From contig NZ_JAIQCL010000007.1 of the NCBI RefSeq assembly GCF_020023385.1, positions 1 through 64,000 on the forward strand: a stretch of DNA of 64,000 bases. Direction: 5' to 3'. The position numbers and the translations under genes were made by a program. Below the pieces are notes generated by a model. That model worked only from the letters and a program-made list of their open reading frames with translations, did no database searches and was not told the DNA's origin. Below, in pieces: positions 9,030 to 17,190 of this stretch. The DNA is from Planococcus circulans. Its GTDB lineage: Bacteria > Bacillota > Bacilli > Bacillales_A > Planococcaceae. Within the stretch, counting starts at the first letter, position 1. Each line of letters begins with the position of its first letter.

Positions 9030-10145
9030 ATGAAATCATTTAAGTCTCGTTTTTCAGTAGCAGGTCTAGGATTAGTGCTCTTGTTGTCAGGATGTGGAGG
9101 CGGTGAAGAAACAGGTGGTGGTTCTTCAGAAGGGGAAACGATCACATTACGTGCAGCCACTGGACTCAGTGCCCAGCACGCCTGGTGGGAAGCATCGATG
9201 GTGCCTTGGATGGAACGTGTCGAGGAACTGACGGAAGGACAGGTTCAATTTGAATCCTTCACCGGAGGCGAGTTGGTGGCGGTTCCCGATGAAGCGGAAG
9301 CTCTCGAAACCGGCACAGTGGACGTTGCCCTCGTTCTGCCGATTTACCAGCCGGATCAATTTCCGATGGCGGAAGTGACAATGCTGCCGTTGAACCATTC
9401 GGATACACTAATCGCTTCCAACGCCTGGAAAAATCTTCTTGAAAGTGAAGAGGAGCTGGCAGATGGACAAACCTATACTGAGATGCAGTTTGGTGATTTT
9501 AAAGTATTCCCAATCTCTACTACTCAGGAATATTCAATTTCAACAACCGGCCATGAATTCAATGCAGTCAGCGATGTAGAAGGTACATCACTTCGCACGC
9601 CTTCACGGATTCATGAAATGTATGCGGCTAAAACGGGCATCAACAGTGTGACAATGCCTGCTGTGGAAATTTACGACTCCTTGAGCAGAGGCACATTTGA
9701 AGGAGCGTTTTACAGTATTGCCGACTGGACAGGATACGGATTCCAGGATTTGTTCCGTTACACTTTGACTGGTATCAATTTCGGACATTTCAACGCCTTT
9801 ATTGGAATGAGTCAGGATAAATGGGAGGAAATGCCCGAAAATGTACAGGAAGCGATGACGCAAGCAAACGAAGAAATTTTCGAGCCTGGCGCTCAGGAGT
9901 GGATCAACCGCTCAGAAGAAATCATCCCGGAAAATGAAGCGAATGGCGGGAAATTTGTTGACTTTGCTGATTTGGATCCGGCAGTCCAGGACCATTTCAA
10001 CCAAGGGATCGAAGAGACATGGACAGATTACGCAACATTGCTTGAGGATAATGGAATGCCAGGAAATGAATTGGTTAAAATGTGGAGAGATCTTCTAATT
10101 GAAGAAGGCGGCGAGGTACCGGAAGCCATCATGGATCTGGAGTAG
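9030..10145 (+). CDS. dctP: TRAP transporter substrate-binding lipoprotein, system 1
   Basis: Extracytoplasmic solute receptor of a TRAP transporter, 371 residues. A lipoprotein signal peptide ends LLLLSGCGGG, so it is anchored outside the membrane. DctP-fold landmarks are GGELVAVPDEAEALETGTVD and SLRTPSRIHEMY, whose Arg normally binds the substrate carboxylate. Start ATG 9030 follows GGAGGG; the ATG at 9015 overlaps that site. It is paralogous to the receptor at 34023. Its place between acyl-CoA genes suggests a hydroxy- or oxo-carboxylate ligand and not C4-dicarboxylates; this is inference. A terminator-like hairpin separates it from the permease gene. Confidence 0.9.
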   Translation: MKSFKSRFSVAGLGLVLLLSGCGGGEETGGGSSEGETITLRAATGLSAQHAWWEASMVPWMERVEELTEGQVQFESFTGGELVAVPDEAEALETGTVDVALVLPIYQPDQFPMAEVTMLPLNHSDTLIASNAWKNLLESEEELADGQTYTEMQFGDFKVFPISTTQEYSISTTGHEFNAVSDVEGTSLRTPSRIHEMYAAKTGINSVTMPAVEIYDSLSRGTFEGAFYSIADWTGYGFQDLFRYTLTGINFGHFNAFIGMSQDKWEEMPENVQEAMTQANEEIFEPGAQEWINRSEEIIPENEANGGKFVDFADLDPAVQDHFNQGIEETWTDYATLLEDNGMPGNELVKMWRDLLIEEGGEVPEAIMDLE

Positions 10146-10153
10146 CCGTTTGG

Positions 10154-10199
10154 GAAAAGGGAATAGCTTATCATCCAGTGAGTCATTCCCTTTTCTTTC
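10154..10199 (+). terminator. Intraoperon hairpin between dctP and dctM (system 1)
   Basis: Perfect 11-bp stem GAAAAGGGAAT / ATTCCCTTTTC (10154-10164, 10185-10195) with a 20-base loop and T-rich tail. It probably attenuates transcription so that receptor exceeds permease. Confidence 0.7.
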
Positions 10200-10226
10200 T
10201 ATAATTTTATGCAAGGAGGTCTTGAG

Positions 10227-11549
10227 GTGGATAACTTACTGGTCATAGGAATTATTCTGGTAATGATGATTGTCCTGCTGATCGCAGGTCTTTATATACA
10301 TTCGGTACTCCTTGCAAGCGGCATAATCGGTTTAATTTTATTGGAGGGTTTCGGGATACTTCCCGGGCTGCTTGGAAACGAACCTTTTAACCGGGTCGCG
10401 AGCTATACCTTAACAACCATTCCCCTTTTTGTTTTAATGGCGCAGTTTATTCTTCAATCAGGCTTGGTCCAGGATATTTTTTATATGGTTCATAAGGTCT
10501 CAAAAGGAAAAAACAGTCTACTTGGAATTTTAACATTGATTATTGGCGGAATGCTGGGGGCAGTTTCCGGTTCGGGAACTGCAACTTCAGCTTCACTCGG
10601 CCAAGTAGCGATTCCGGAGCTGCGGAAACATGGCTATAGTGCACCACTCGCTGGTGCAATAGCAGCATCAGGAGGCTCTTTATCGGGGATTATCCCGCCG
10701 AGCATTATTCTAATCCTTTATGGAGTGGCAACTGAAACACCCGTGGGCAGTTTGTTTGTCGGGGCGTTTATTCCCGGCATACTGACCATGGCCATTTTTA
10801 TCCTGGTGATGCTGGTGTATTTCCGATTGGAAAGAAAAAAACGGACACAAGTAGAAGAGCCGGCAATCAAAGAGGCCCCGGTAACAGAAAAGTTATCTGC
10901 CATCCGTTTACTTATTGTGAGCGTTATCGCTATACTCATCGTTTTGGTGATTTTCGGCGGGATTTATTCAGGCGTCTTTACACCGACTGAAGCAGGAGCA
11001 GTGGGAGCGTTCGTCGGTTTGCTTGCTGCACTGGTTCTAGGAAAGGTCAATTTTCAATTTTTCAAAACTTCTGTTGTTGAAACCATCAAACTGACAGGGA
11101 TGGTCATGATCATCATGATCGGTGCACAGATATTCGGTCGCTTTGTTTCCCTATCTCTGCTGCCTAGACGTCTGATTGAATTGATCGAACCGATTATGGA
11201 TACTCCAGTATTGGTGTTGATCGCCATTTCGGTTGTTTTGTTCATCATGTTTATGTTTATAGAAGGCGCAGCTGTAATCTTGATGTCAATTCCAGTCATT
11301 CTTCCCATCATTCAAGAGTTGCAGGTTGATATCCTCTGGTTCGGTGTATTTGTAGCCGTTATTTGTACGATTGGATTGATAACGCCGCCTGTCGGATTGA
11401 GTGTGTATGCAGTTGCCGGGGTTAGCGGAATCAGTTCAGGATCAATATTCCGCATCTCGATGGTTTTTGCCGTCGTCGCAATGATCATTGTCTGTGGTTT
11501 GATGATTGCGTTTCCGGGACTTGCCACGTGGCTGCCGAATTCCATGTGA
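10227..11549 (+). CDS. dctM: TRAP transporter large permease subunit, system 1
   Basis: Twelve-or-so-helix Na+-coupled permease of the DctM family, 440 residues. Typical signatures are SGSGTATSASLGQVAIPEL (about residue 116), GIIPPSIILILYG, FTPTEAGAVGA, and GLITPPVGLSVYAVAG near the C-terminus. The start is taken as GTG 10227, seven bases after AAGGAGG. An upstream ATG at 10209 precedes the ribosome site and would add a non-hydrophobic leader. It is followed by the small permease gene, giving gene order P-M-Q instead of the classical P-Q-M. Confidence 0.9.
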   Translation: MDNLLVIGIILVMMIVLLIAGLYIHSVLLASGIIGLILLEGFGILPGLLGNEPFNRVASYTLTTIPLFVLMAQFILQSGLVQDIFYMVHKVSKGKNSLLGILTLIIGGMLGAVSGSGTATSASLGQVAIPELRKHGYSAPLAGAIAASGGSLSGIIPPSIILILYGVATETPVGSLFVGAFIPGILTMAIFILVMLVYFRLERKKRTQVEEPAIKEAPVTEKLSAIRLLIVSVIAILIVLVIFGGIYSGVFTPTEAGAVGAFVGLLAALVLGKVNFQFFKTSVVETIKLTGMVMIIMIGAQIFGRFVSLSLLPRRLIELIEPIMDTPVLVLIAISVVLFIMFMFIEGAAVILMSIPVILPIIQELQVDILWFGVFVAVICTIGLITPPVGLSVYAVAGVSGISSGSIFRISMVFAVVAMIIVCGLMIAFPGLATWLPNSM

Positions 11550-11572
11550 GCGACTGAAGGGAGTGGGCTTGA

Positions 11573-12121
11573 GTGAAAGGTGTATGGAAGGCCTATAAAA
11601 TTTTTCATTATATAAAACTGGCAGGAATATGGATCAGTGGAATCAGTGTACTGGTAATGATGCTGCTGATTGTGTACGACGTTGCTATGCGAACCTTCTT
11701 TTCCAGTTCGATACGCGGTGGCTTTGAAATCATCCAGAATTACATGATGCCTCTTGTGGTGTTTCCAGGTCTCGCATATGTATATGCATCGGGTGTATTG
11801 CCGAAAATGGATTTAATCCTTGAAAAACTGAATAACTCTGCAAAAAGGATTTTGATTTTTCTTATGGTGTTGCTTGAACTATTCGTACTTGTGCTGATTG
11901 TCCAATTCAGTTGGGAATATGCCATGAGCGGCTTCGAACGCAAGACCGCCTTTCCTGCTGCCGGCACCTTGTATCCGCTGTATCCATTGTTCTTCCTAAT
12001 TCCTATTGCCTTTGCCATGATTGTGATTGAAAATATTTTTATTTTGATCCGAAATATTTTGGACAACAAGCCGTCCATGGTGATGAAGGAAACAGAGGCA
12101 AAGCCTGAAGAGTTGCTTTGA
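11573..12121 (+). CDS. dctQ: TRAP transporter small permease subunit, system 1
   Basis: Four-helix DctQ-family membrane protein of 182 residues. The pattern ISVLVMMLLIVYDVAMRTFF in helix 1 (with the family VxxRYxF-like DVAMR) and FELxQNYMMPLVVFPGLAY in helix 2 are characteristic. It starts at GTG 11573 after AAGGGAG. It partners DctM to form the membrane complex. The C-terminal 20 residues are charged and cytoplasmic. The TetR regulator follows 27 bases later, probably in the same transcript. Confidence 0.88.
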   Translation: MKGVWKAYKIFHYIKLAGIWISGISVLVMMLLIVYDVAMRTFFSSSIRGGFEIIQNYMMPLVVFPGLAYVYASGVLPKMDLILEKLNNSAKRILIFLMVLLELFVLVLIVQFSWEYAMSGFERKTAFPAAGTLYPLYPLFFLIPIAFAMIVIENIFILIRNILDNKPSMVMKETEAKPEELL

Positions 12122-12148
12122 AACTGAATAAATGAATGAGGTGGTGGC

Positions 12149-12733
12149 ATGAGTCTTCGAGAACGAAAAGCAGCCAAGAAAAAAGAAGATATTCTTCGTT
12201 CTGCGAGTCTGGTGATTTCACGGAACGGCTATCAGAATGCAACGATGGAAGACATTGCAGCAGAATTATTGATGACCAAAGGAGCTCTTTACTATTACTT
12301 CAAAAGTAAAGAAGAGCTGTTGTACAGTTGCCATGATTTGATTTTATCGGCGGCTATGGAAAAGGTGGAATCCATCTATGCAGAAGAATTATCTTCTATG
12401 AAAAAGATGGAAAAGGCAATTAAAACGCATTTGGACATTGCGATAAAGGAGAAGGAAGTTTTTAATCTGATTGTGAAGCCGGAACAGCTTTTTTCAGAAG
12501 AAAATATAGAAACGATCATTCAAAAACGTGATCAATACGCTGGGATTTTTGACAGAATTATTGCCGAAGGGGTGGAACGGGGAGAATTTAACGTTTCAGA
12601 TAAAAAAATGGCACGTATGATCATTCTTGGTGCCACCAACTGGGTACAGGTTTGGTATTCGCCTGAAGGCAAGTTCAGCAAAGAAAAGATAGAGAACATA
12701 TACGCAGAGTATTTTTTGAAGATGCTGGCATAA
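12149..12733 (+). CDS. TetR/AcrR-family regulator, cassette 1
   Basis: 194-residue one-domain-plus-ligand-pocket repressor. The N-terminal helix-turn-helix reads ATMEDIAAELLMTKGALYYYF (residues about 31-51, given here in two pieces: ATMEDIAAELL then MTKGALYYYF). Ribosome site GAGGTGG before ATG 12149. It has the same length and clear residue identity with the TetR at 31791, including the helix-turn-helix and the EKEVFNLIVKPEQ segment. Each lies beside a TRAP/acyl-CoA cassette, so both likely respond to an acyl-CoA and control fatty or hydroxy acid use, like FadR of B. subtilis or related TetR proteins. The operator was not found. Confidence 0.88.
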   Translation: MSLRERKAAKKKEDILRSASLVISRNGYQNATMEDIAAELLMTKGALYYYFKSKEELLYSCHDLILSAAMEKVESIYAEELSSMKKMEKAIKTHLDIAIKEKEVFNLIVKPEQLFSEENIETIIQKRDQYAGIFDRIIAEGVERGEFNVSDKKMARMIILGATNWVQVWYSPEGKFSKEKIENIYAEYFLKMLA

Positions 12734-12830
12734 ATTAGAATCCACGAACATTACTCGGACTAAGTTTCTTTATATCCGCTGAGTAATATCAGCTTATTAA
12801 AGTGGAATTAATTCAAAGGAATTGATTGTG

Positions 12831-13577
12831 ATGAGGAAAATCCACGTCATTACGCAAAAAGAAGCGGTGGCAGAAGAAAAGTTGAAAGGCTGTACAGCAG
12901 TGGTCATCGATGTCTTCCTCGCGACTTCGACGATTGCTTTTTTGCTCGAAAATAATTTCGAGCCCATTTATGCAGTGAAGGACAGCGATCAGGCAATTGA
13001 GTTATCCAAAAAACACAGTGAGCCTCATATTCTATTAGGAGAGACAAAAGGGGAGTCCATTCAAGGATTTCAATATCCTGACCCTTGCCTAATCAAATTA
13101 AATGATGAAAAGCAGGCAGCAATCATCTGTTCCACAAACGGCACCATCGCCATTGAAAAAGCGAGCAAAGCTAATGTGCTCTTCATTTCTTCATTGGTTA
13201 ACGGCCACTTGATTGCAGAACGGATCCATCTGCAGGAAGCTGATTCCTCCATTGTTCTGGTCTGCTCAGGAAATGATGACCGTTTTTCAATGGAAGATTT
13301 TATTGGAGCGGGACAGATAGTTGAACATCTATCGAGAAAAGCGAGCTATGAATTATCCGATTCCTCTAAGCTGGCCAGAGAGGCTTATCTTCATGCACAT
13401 GCAGCATCTTTCAAAAGTTTGCATGAATGCGAAACCGCAGATTTATTGAAGCGGTTCGATTTTACAGATTCGGTGGAATTTGTTCTTCGGCACCATGAAT
13501 TGGTGGATGTTGTGCCGCTTTTTAGAAATGGGAAAATTGTCAATGATCATCAGAAAATAACTCTTAAAAGAAGTTGA
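12831..13577 (+). CDS. comB: 2-phosphosulfolactate phosphatase family protein (ComB)
   Basis: ComB-family Mg-dependent phosphatase of 248 residues. Family motifs are VVIDVFLATSTI (about residue 24), LLGETKGE, CSTNGT (about 100) and VLVCSGN (about 142). In known systems it converts 2-phospho-3-sulfolactate to sulfolactate, a step of coenzyme M or spore sulfolactate synthesis, after ComA. No comA is present in this window; instead it sits between a TetR gene and enoyl-CoA hydratase, 13 bases before the latter. ATG 12831 is chosen; GTG 12828 and TTG 12822 are in frame, with AAAGGA at 12815-12820. Its true substrate here is open. Confidence 0.8.
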   Translation: MRKIHVITQKEAVAEEKLKGCTAVVIDVFLATSTIAFLLENNFEPIYAVKDSDQAIELSKKHSEPHILLGETKGESIQGFQYPDPCLIKLNDEKQAAIICSTNGTIAIEKASKANVLFISSLVNGHLIAERIHLQEADSSIVLVCSGNDDRFSMEDFIGAGQIVEHLSRKASYELSDSSKLAREAYLHAHAASFKSLHECETADLLKRFDFTDSVEFVLRHHELVDVVPLFRNGKIVNDHQKITLKRS

Positions 13578-13590
13578 AGGAGGAAGGCCA

Positions 13591-14376
13591 TTGCAGAAAG
13601 AACAGTGGACAGTGATTAAACTGGAGCGCCAGGAAATGATTGCAGTATTGACCTTGAACAATCCCCCTTTGAATGTACTGACAGATGAGTTGCTGAACCA
13701 ATTGAACGAAGCTGTAGACGAAGTTGAAAAAGATCAAGGGATTCGGGCAATTGTCCTGCGGGCAGCCGGGGAAAAAGCATTTGCTGCAGGTGCAGACATC
13801 CGCCAATTTCCAAGCCTGACAAAAGAAAGTGGCATAGCTCTGGTAGAAAAAGGAAAAGGGATATTCGACAAGTTGGCTGCAGGAAAACCGGTTATTTGTG
13901 CAGTTCAAGGGTTGGCTCTGGGAGCAGGATTGGAATTGGTGCTTGCTTGTGATATTCGAATTGCTGAAGAAAATACGAAGGTTGGGCTTCCTGAAACAGG
14001 CTTGGGTATATTACCGGGCTATGGCGGGACACAGCGCTTAGCGCGTTTGGTCGGTCCAGGAAAGGCAAAAGAGCTGGTTTTATCGGGTGAGTTTTTATCC
14101 GGTAAGGAAGCACATGAAGCGGGCTTGGTGGAAAGGTTGGTGCCCTCGGGACAGGCATTCGAAAATGCTGTAAAGCTTGCTCAGGCAATAGCTTCGAAAG
14201 CACCGCTGGCAGTAGCGAATGCCAAGAAAGCGATTGATGAAGGACTGGAGCTGAGTTTAGCTGCTGGCCAGAATTTGGAGACACAACTGTTTGCAGAATT
14301 AGCCGAAACACAGGACATGCAGGAAGGTGTTAAAGCTTTTACTGAAAAGCGCACTGCTGATTTTAAAGGGAACTAA
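13591..14376 (+). CDS. Enoyl-CoA hydratase
   Basis: Crotonase-family hydratase of 261 residues, adding water to trans-2-enoyl-CoA. The oxyanion-hole segments are AAGADIRQF (about residue 66) and GLALGAGLELVLACD (about 107). Both catalytic Glu are in place: the first in GLPETGLGILPGYGG, the second in AKELVLSGE. Start is TTG 13591, eight bases after GGAGGAAGG. It precedes the 3-hydroxyacyl-CoA dehydrogenase by 21 bases, so two consecutive beta-oxidation steps are encoded side by side. Confidence 0.9.
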   Translation: MQKEQWTVIKLERQEMIAVLTLNNPPLNVLTDELLNQLNEAVDEVEKDQGIRAIVLRAAGEKAFAAGADIRQFPSLTKESGIALVEKGKGIFDKLAAGKPVICAVQGLALGAGLELVLACDIRIAEENTKVGLPETGLGILPGYGGTQRLARLVGPGKAKELVLSGEFLSGKEAHEAGLVERLVPSGQAFENAVKLAQAIASKAPLAVANAKKAIDEGLELSLAAGQNLETQLFAELAETQDMQEGVKAFTEKRTADFKGN

Positions 14377-14397
14377 AGTCTGAAGGGAGATGGAGCG

Positions 14398-15243
14398 ATG
14401 AAAAGCATTGCGATAGTTGGTGCGGGAATCATGGGAAACGGCATTGCCCAGGTAGCCGCTGAAGGAGAATACGAAGTTTTCTTGTATGATGTCAATGCCG
14501 AGGGACTGGCGAAAGGCGTATCCAGAATTGAAAAGACATTAGCCAGGAATGTCGAAAAGAAGAAAATTGATCAAAACCAAAGCGATGGCATCCGCGGGCG
14601 AATTACACCGACGGGAAATATCGAAGACTTGAAAGATGTCGATCTGGTGATCGAAGCGATTATCGAACAAATTGAACCCAAAAAAAGTTTGCTGACAGAA
14701 CTTGATGGAATCTGTAAGCCCTCCACAATCTTTGCTTCCAATACATCCGGGTTAAGCATTACAGAAATGGCCAGCTCTGTAAAGCGCAGCGAAAAAGTGA
14801 TTGGCATGCATTTCTTTAATCCGGTGCCGGTCATGCAATTGGTTGAAATCATCAGAGGCGAACAAACGAGTGATGAAACATTTAAAATCGCACATCAAGT
14901 GGCTGAGCGTTTCAACAAAACAGCTATCTCGGTTAAAGAAGCCCCATTATTTGCAGTCAATCGAATTTTAACACCGATGATCAATGAAGCGATTTTTGTC
15001 TTATCGGAAGGCATCGCATCGGCGGAAGATATCGATAAGGGGATGATGCTCGGGGCCAGCCACCCGATCGGTCCGCTGGCATTGACCGATTTGATCGGTT
15101 TAGACACGATGTTGTTTGTAGCAGAAACCCTCTATAACGAAACCAATGATTCCAAATATCGTCCAGCACCTCTCTTGAAGAAGTATGTGCGGGCAGGTCG
15201 TTTAGGACGCAAATCCGGACAGGGGTTCTTTACTTATGACTAA
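14398..15243 (+). CDS. 3-hydroxyacyl-CoA dehydrogenase (3-hydroxybutyryl-CoA type)
   Basis: NAD-dependent oxidation of 3-hydroxyacyl-CoA to 3-ketoacyl-CoA. The 281-residue protein has the Rossmann motif VGAGIMGNGIAQVAA at residues 6-20. The catalytic-His segment MHFFNPVPVMQLVEI is near 137-151. A C-terminal dimerisation domain has DKGMMLGASHPIGPLALTDLIGLD. It is of the short single-domain type (Hbd/PaaH size), not a fused FadB. Ribosome site GAAGGGAG precedes ATG 14398. Its stop overlaps an in-frame ATG (15236) of the next gene, but that gene's better start is 15263. Confidence 0.92.
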   Translation: MKSIAIVGAGIMGNGIAQVAAEGEYEVFLYDVNAEGLAKGVSRIEKTLARNVEKKKIDQNQSDGIRGRITPTGNIEDLKDVDLVIEAIIEQIEPKKSLLTELDGICKPSTIFASNTSGLSITEMASSVKRSEKVIGMHFFNPVPVMQLVEIIRGEQTSDETFKIAHQVAERFNKTAISVKEAPLFAVNRILTPMINEAIFVLSEGIASAEDIDKGMMLGASHPIGPLALTDLIGLDTMLFVAETLYNETNDSKYRPAPLLKKYVRAGRLGRKSGQGFFTYD

Positions 15244-15262
15244 TGATCAGGGAGTGGATAGG

Positions 15263-16306
15263 ATGAGTGCAGCAGATAAAACGATTGAGCCGATTGACTG
15301 GACCAAAGTCGCAAAACATCTTCGCAAGTCGATACCGGGCTTGCCGGAAGGCGAAATGGAAGTTCAGCAATTTTCCGAGGGCTACTCGAACTTGACTTAT
15401 TTGATACGGATTGGCAATTGGGAGGGTGTGCTGAGACGTCCTCCTTTTGGAGAAGTGCCGCCGCGTGCACATGATATGGAAAGGGAATATCGGATGCTTG
15501 AAAAAGTGAATCCAGTTTTTCCATTGGCTCCAAAGCCATATATATACTGTGAAGATCCTGAAATCATGGACAAGCATTTTTATGTTATGGAGAAAAAACA
15601 AGGCGTCGTGATCGATGACCAGCTTCCTGAGTCTTATGGCAGCTCTGAGCAGGTAGGGATGGCGATTTCAAAAAATGTCATCAATACCTTGGTTCAGCTT
15701 CAATCCATCGATTACAAAGAAGCAGGAATGGAAGAGATGGGCAAGCCGGAAGGGTTCATGGAGCGCCAAGTGAAGGGCTGGATCAAACGCTACAGTCAGT
15801 CAAAAACTGAGGAAATTGAAAAATTAAATGAGCTGGAAAGTTGGCTGTCAGCAAATATTCCAGTCAACGCGGAAACAACCATCGTCCACAACGATTTTAA
15901 GCTCAATAATATGGTGCTTGACCAAGAGAATCCAGGCAAAGCCGTCGGTATATTGGATTGGGAATTGTCTACTATCGGTGATCCTTTAAGTGATTTGGGC
16001 TCAACTGTCGCTTACTGGGGCGAACCGGATGATCCCGATATGGGCATCAATATCGTTACAAGCCAACCAGGATTCTTCAGCAGAAAAGAATTTATTGAGG
16101 AGTATGCAAAACAAAGCGGACGTGACGTTTCGAATGTCGACTACTATGTGACATTCGGCTTTTATAAACTCGCCGTTATTTTGCAGCAAATCCATTATCG
16201 CTGGAAAACCGGAGAAATCGATGATGACCGCTTCAGCGACTTGAATCAGGCTGTTTCTAATTTAGTGGACATGGCCAATCTAACCAGAAGCGGACAATTA
16301 ATATAA
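15263..16306 (+). CDS. APH-type phosphotransferase, ACAD10/11 N-domain/LvaA-like kinase
   Basis: Aminoglycoside-phosphotransferase-fold kinase of 347 residues that probably phosphorylates the 4-hydroxyl of a hydroxyacyl-CoA with ATP. Motifs are GYSNLTYLI (nucleotide loop), LRRPPFGEVPPRAHDMEREY (characteristic of the ACAD11 kinase domain), the Brenner motif IVHNDFKLNNMV (catalytic Asp) and ILDWELSTIGDPLSDLG (metal-binding Asp). ATG 15263 follows GGGAG; an ATG at 15236 lies inside the previous gene's end. True antibiotic kinases lack the RRPP segment. In LvaA and animal ACAD10/11 the product is handed to an ACAD11-type dehydrogenase, present here at 5949. Confidence 0.88.
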   Translation: MSAADKTIEPIDWTKVAKHLRKSIPGLPEGEMEVQQFSEGYSNLTYLIRIGNWEGVLRRPPFGEVPPRAHDMEREYRMLEKVNPVFPLAPKPYIYCEDPEIMDKHFYVMEKKQGVVIDDQLPESYGSSEQVGMAISKNVINTLVQLQSIDYKEAGMEEMGKPEGFMERQVKGWIKRYSQSKTEEIEKLNELESWLSANIPVNAETTIVHNDFKLNNMVLDQENPGKAVGILDWELSTIGDPLSDLGSTVAYWGEPDDPDMGINIVTSQPGFFSRKEFIEEYAKQSGRDVSNVDYYVTFGFYKLAVILQQIHYRWKTGEIDDDRFSDLNQAVSNLVDMANLTRSGQLI

Positions 16307-16334
16307 CAATAACTTTTGTAAAGCGGGTGGATTC

Positions 16335-16775
16335 ATGAGTGGACAAGCGATGGTTTTCGACTATGCCCCGTTTCTGATTGAAGCAGGAAAAATAAAGGAA
16401 TTTGCGAAGGCGCTGCAGCTGGAAAATCCGATATACAGGGATGAAGAAACAGCTAAATCAGCTGGGTACCGAGGAATACCAGTACCTCCGACATTCATGA
16501 CCGTCATTGATTTCTGGAATGACCGCAACTTTTATCAGTTTTTCGCGGATTTTCTGAAGTTGAATCCGAATCACGTACTCCATGGTGAGCAGTCGTATGA
16601 ATACCATAAAGTTATACTGGCTGGTGATACCATTGCAGCACAAGTAAGGGTCAAAGAGCAGTTCCATAAAAAAGGGAAGAATTTCTTTCTCTTGGAGACA
16701 ATCTACAGAAACCAATGGAATGAAATCACGGCTGTTGGACGAGCTACCATTATAGAAATAGCGGAGGTGGACTGA
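16335..16775 (+). CDS. MaoC-like dehydratase, N-terminal-type subunit
   Basis: 146 residues, hot-dog fold of the FAS1-like/MaoC N-terminal type. Landmarks are GYRGIPVPPTFMTVIDFW (about residues 41-58) and a LHGEQSYEYH segment. This half usually lacks the catalytic Asp-His pair and binds the acyl tail, while the partner encoded next supplies catalysis. The stop codon overlaps the partner start (TGATG), a sign of translational coupling and a 1:1 complex. Related two-protein hydratases act on bulky enoyl-CoA such as steroid side chains, or are (R)-specific hydratases. Confidence 0.85.
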   Translation: MSGQAMVFDYAPFLIEAGKIKEFAKALQLENPIYRDEETAKSAGYRGIPVPPTFMTVIDFWNDRNFYQFFADFLKLNPNHVLHGEQSYEYHKVILAGDTIAAQVRVKEQFHKKGKNFFLLETIYRNQWNEITAVGRATIIEIAEVD

Positions 16776-17143
16776 TGAATGAACTGCGGACCATTATCAA
16801 AAAACCTATTTATCCAATCGATCTCGTGAAATATTCGGGTGCATCCGGTGATTTCAACGAAATCCATACTGTTCCGGCGATTGCTGAAGAAAAAGGGTTT
16901 GCTAATATCATCGCACATGGCATGTTCGTGATGGGCTGGGCAGCGGCGGCTATAGAAGAATGGTTTCCAGAAAGGCAGTTGGCGTCATTTAGTGTCCGTT
17001 TTCAAGCTGTCACCCATCCGGGAACCATTCTCGTCATCACTGGAACGATGGTAGCTGAAAATAGCGGGGAGATCTTGATAAAAGATCCGCAAGATTCAAT
17101 GAAACTGATGGGTTCATTTATTGTAAAAAACAGTTCTGTCTAA
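16775..17143 (+). CDS. MaoC-family enoyl-CoA hydratase, catalytic subunit
   Basis: 122-residue hot-dog hydratase. YSGASGDFNEIHTVPAIA (about residues 16-33) carries the expected Asp and His of hydratase 2 enzymes, and NIIAHGMFVMGW follows. It forms the catalytic half of a heteromer with the overlapping upstream gene. It presumably hydrates enoyl-CoA to the (R)-3-hydroxyacyl-CoA, which the crotonase route does not make. The following SDR could oxidise that (R)-hydroxy product. Confidence 0.87.
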   Translation: MNELRTIIKKPIYPIDLVKYSGASGDFNEIHTVPAIAEEKGFANIIAHGMFVMGWAAAAIEEWFPERQLASFSVRFQAVTHPGTILVITGTMVAENSGEILIKDPQDSMKLMGSFIVKNSSV

Positions 17144-17190
17144 TGTAAAAAGACGGAATATTCTTTCTGTAAAAGAGGAGAATAGATGCA

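Noticed and set aside
15263-16306. Antibiotic (aminoglycoside) resistance kinase
   Set aside because: The fold is shared, but the RRPP segment and acyl-CoA gene context match the ACAD10/11 kinase domain.
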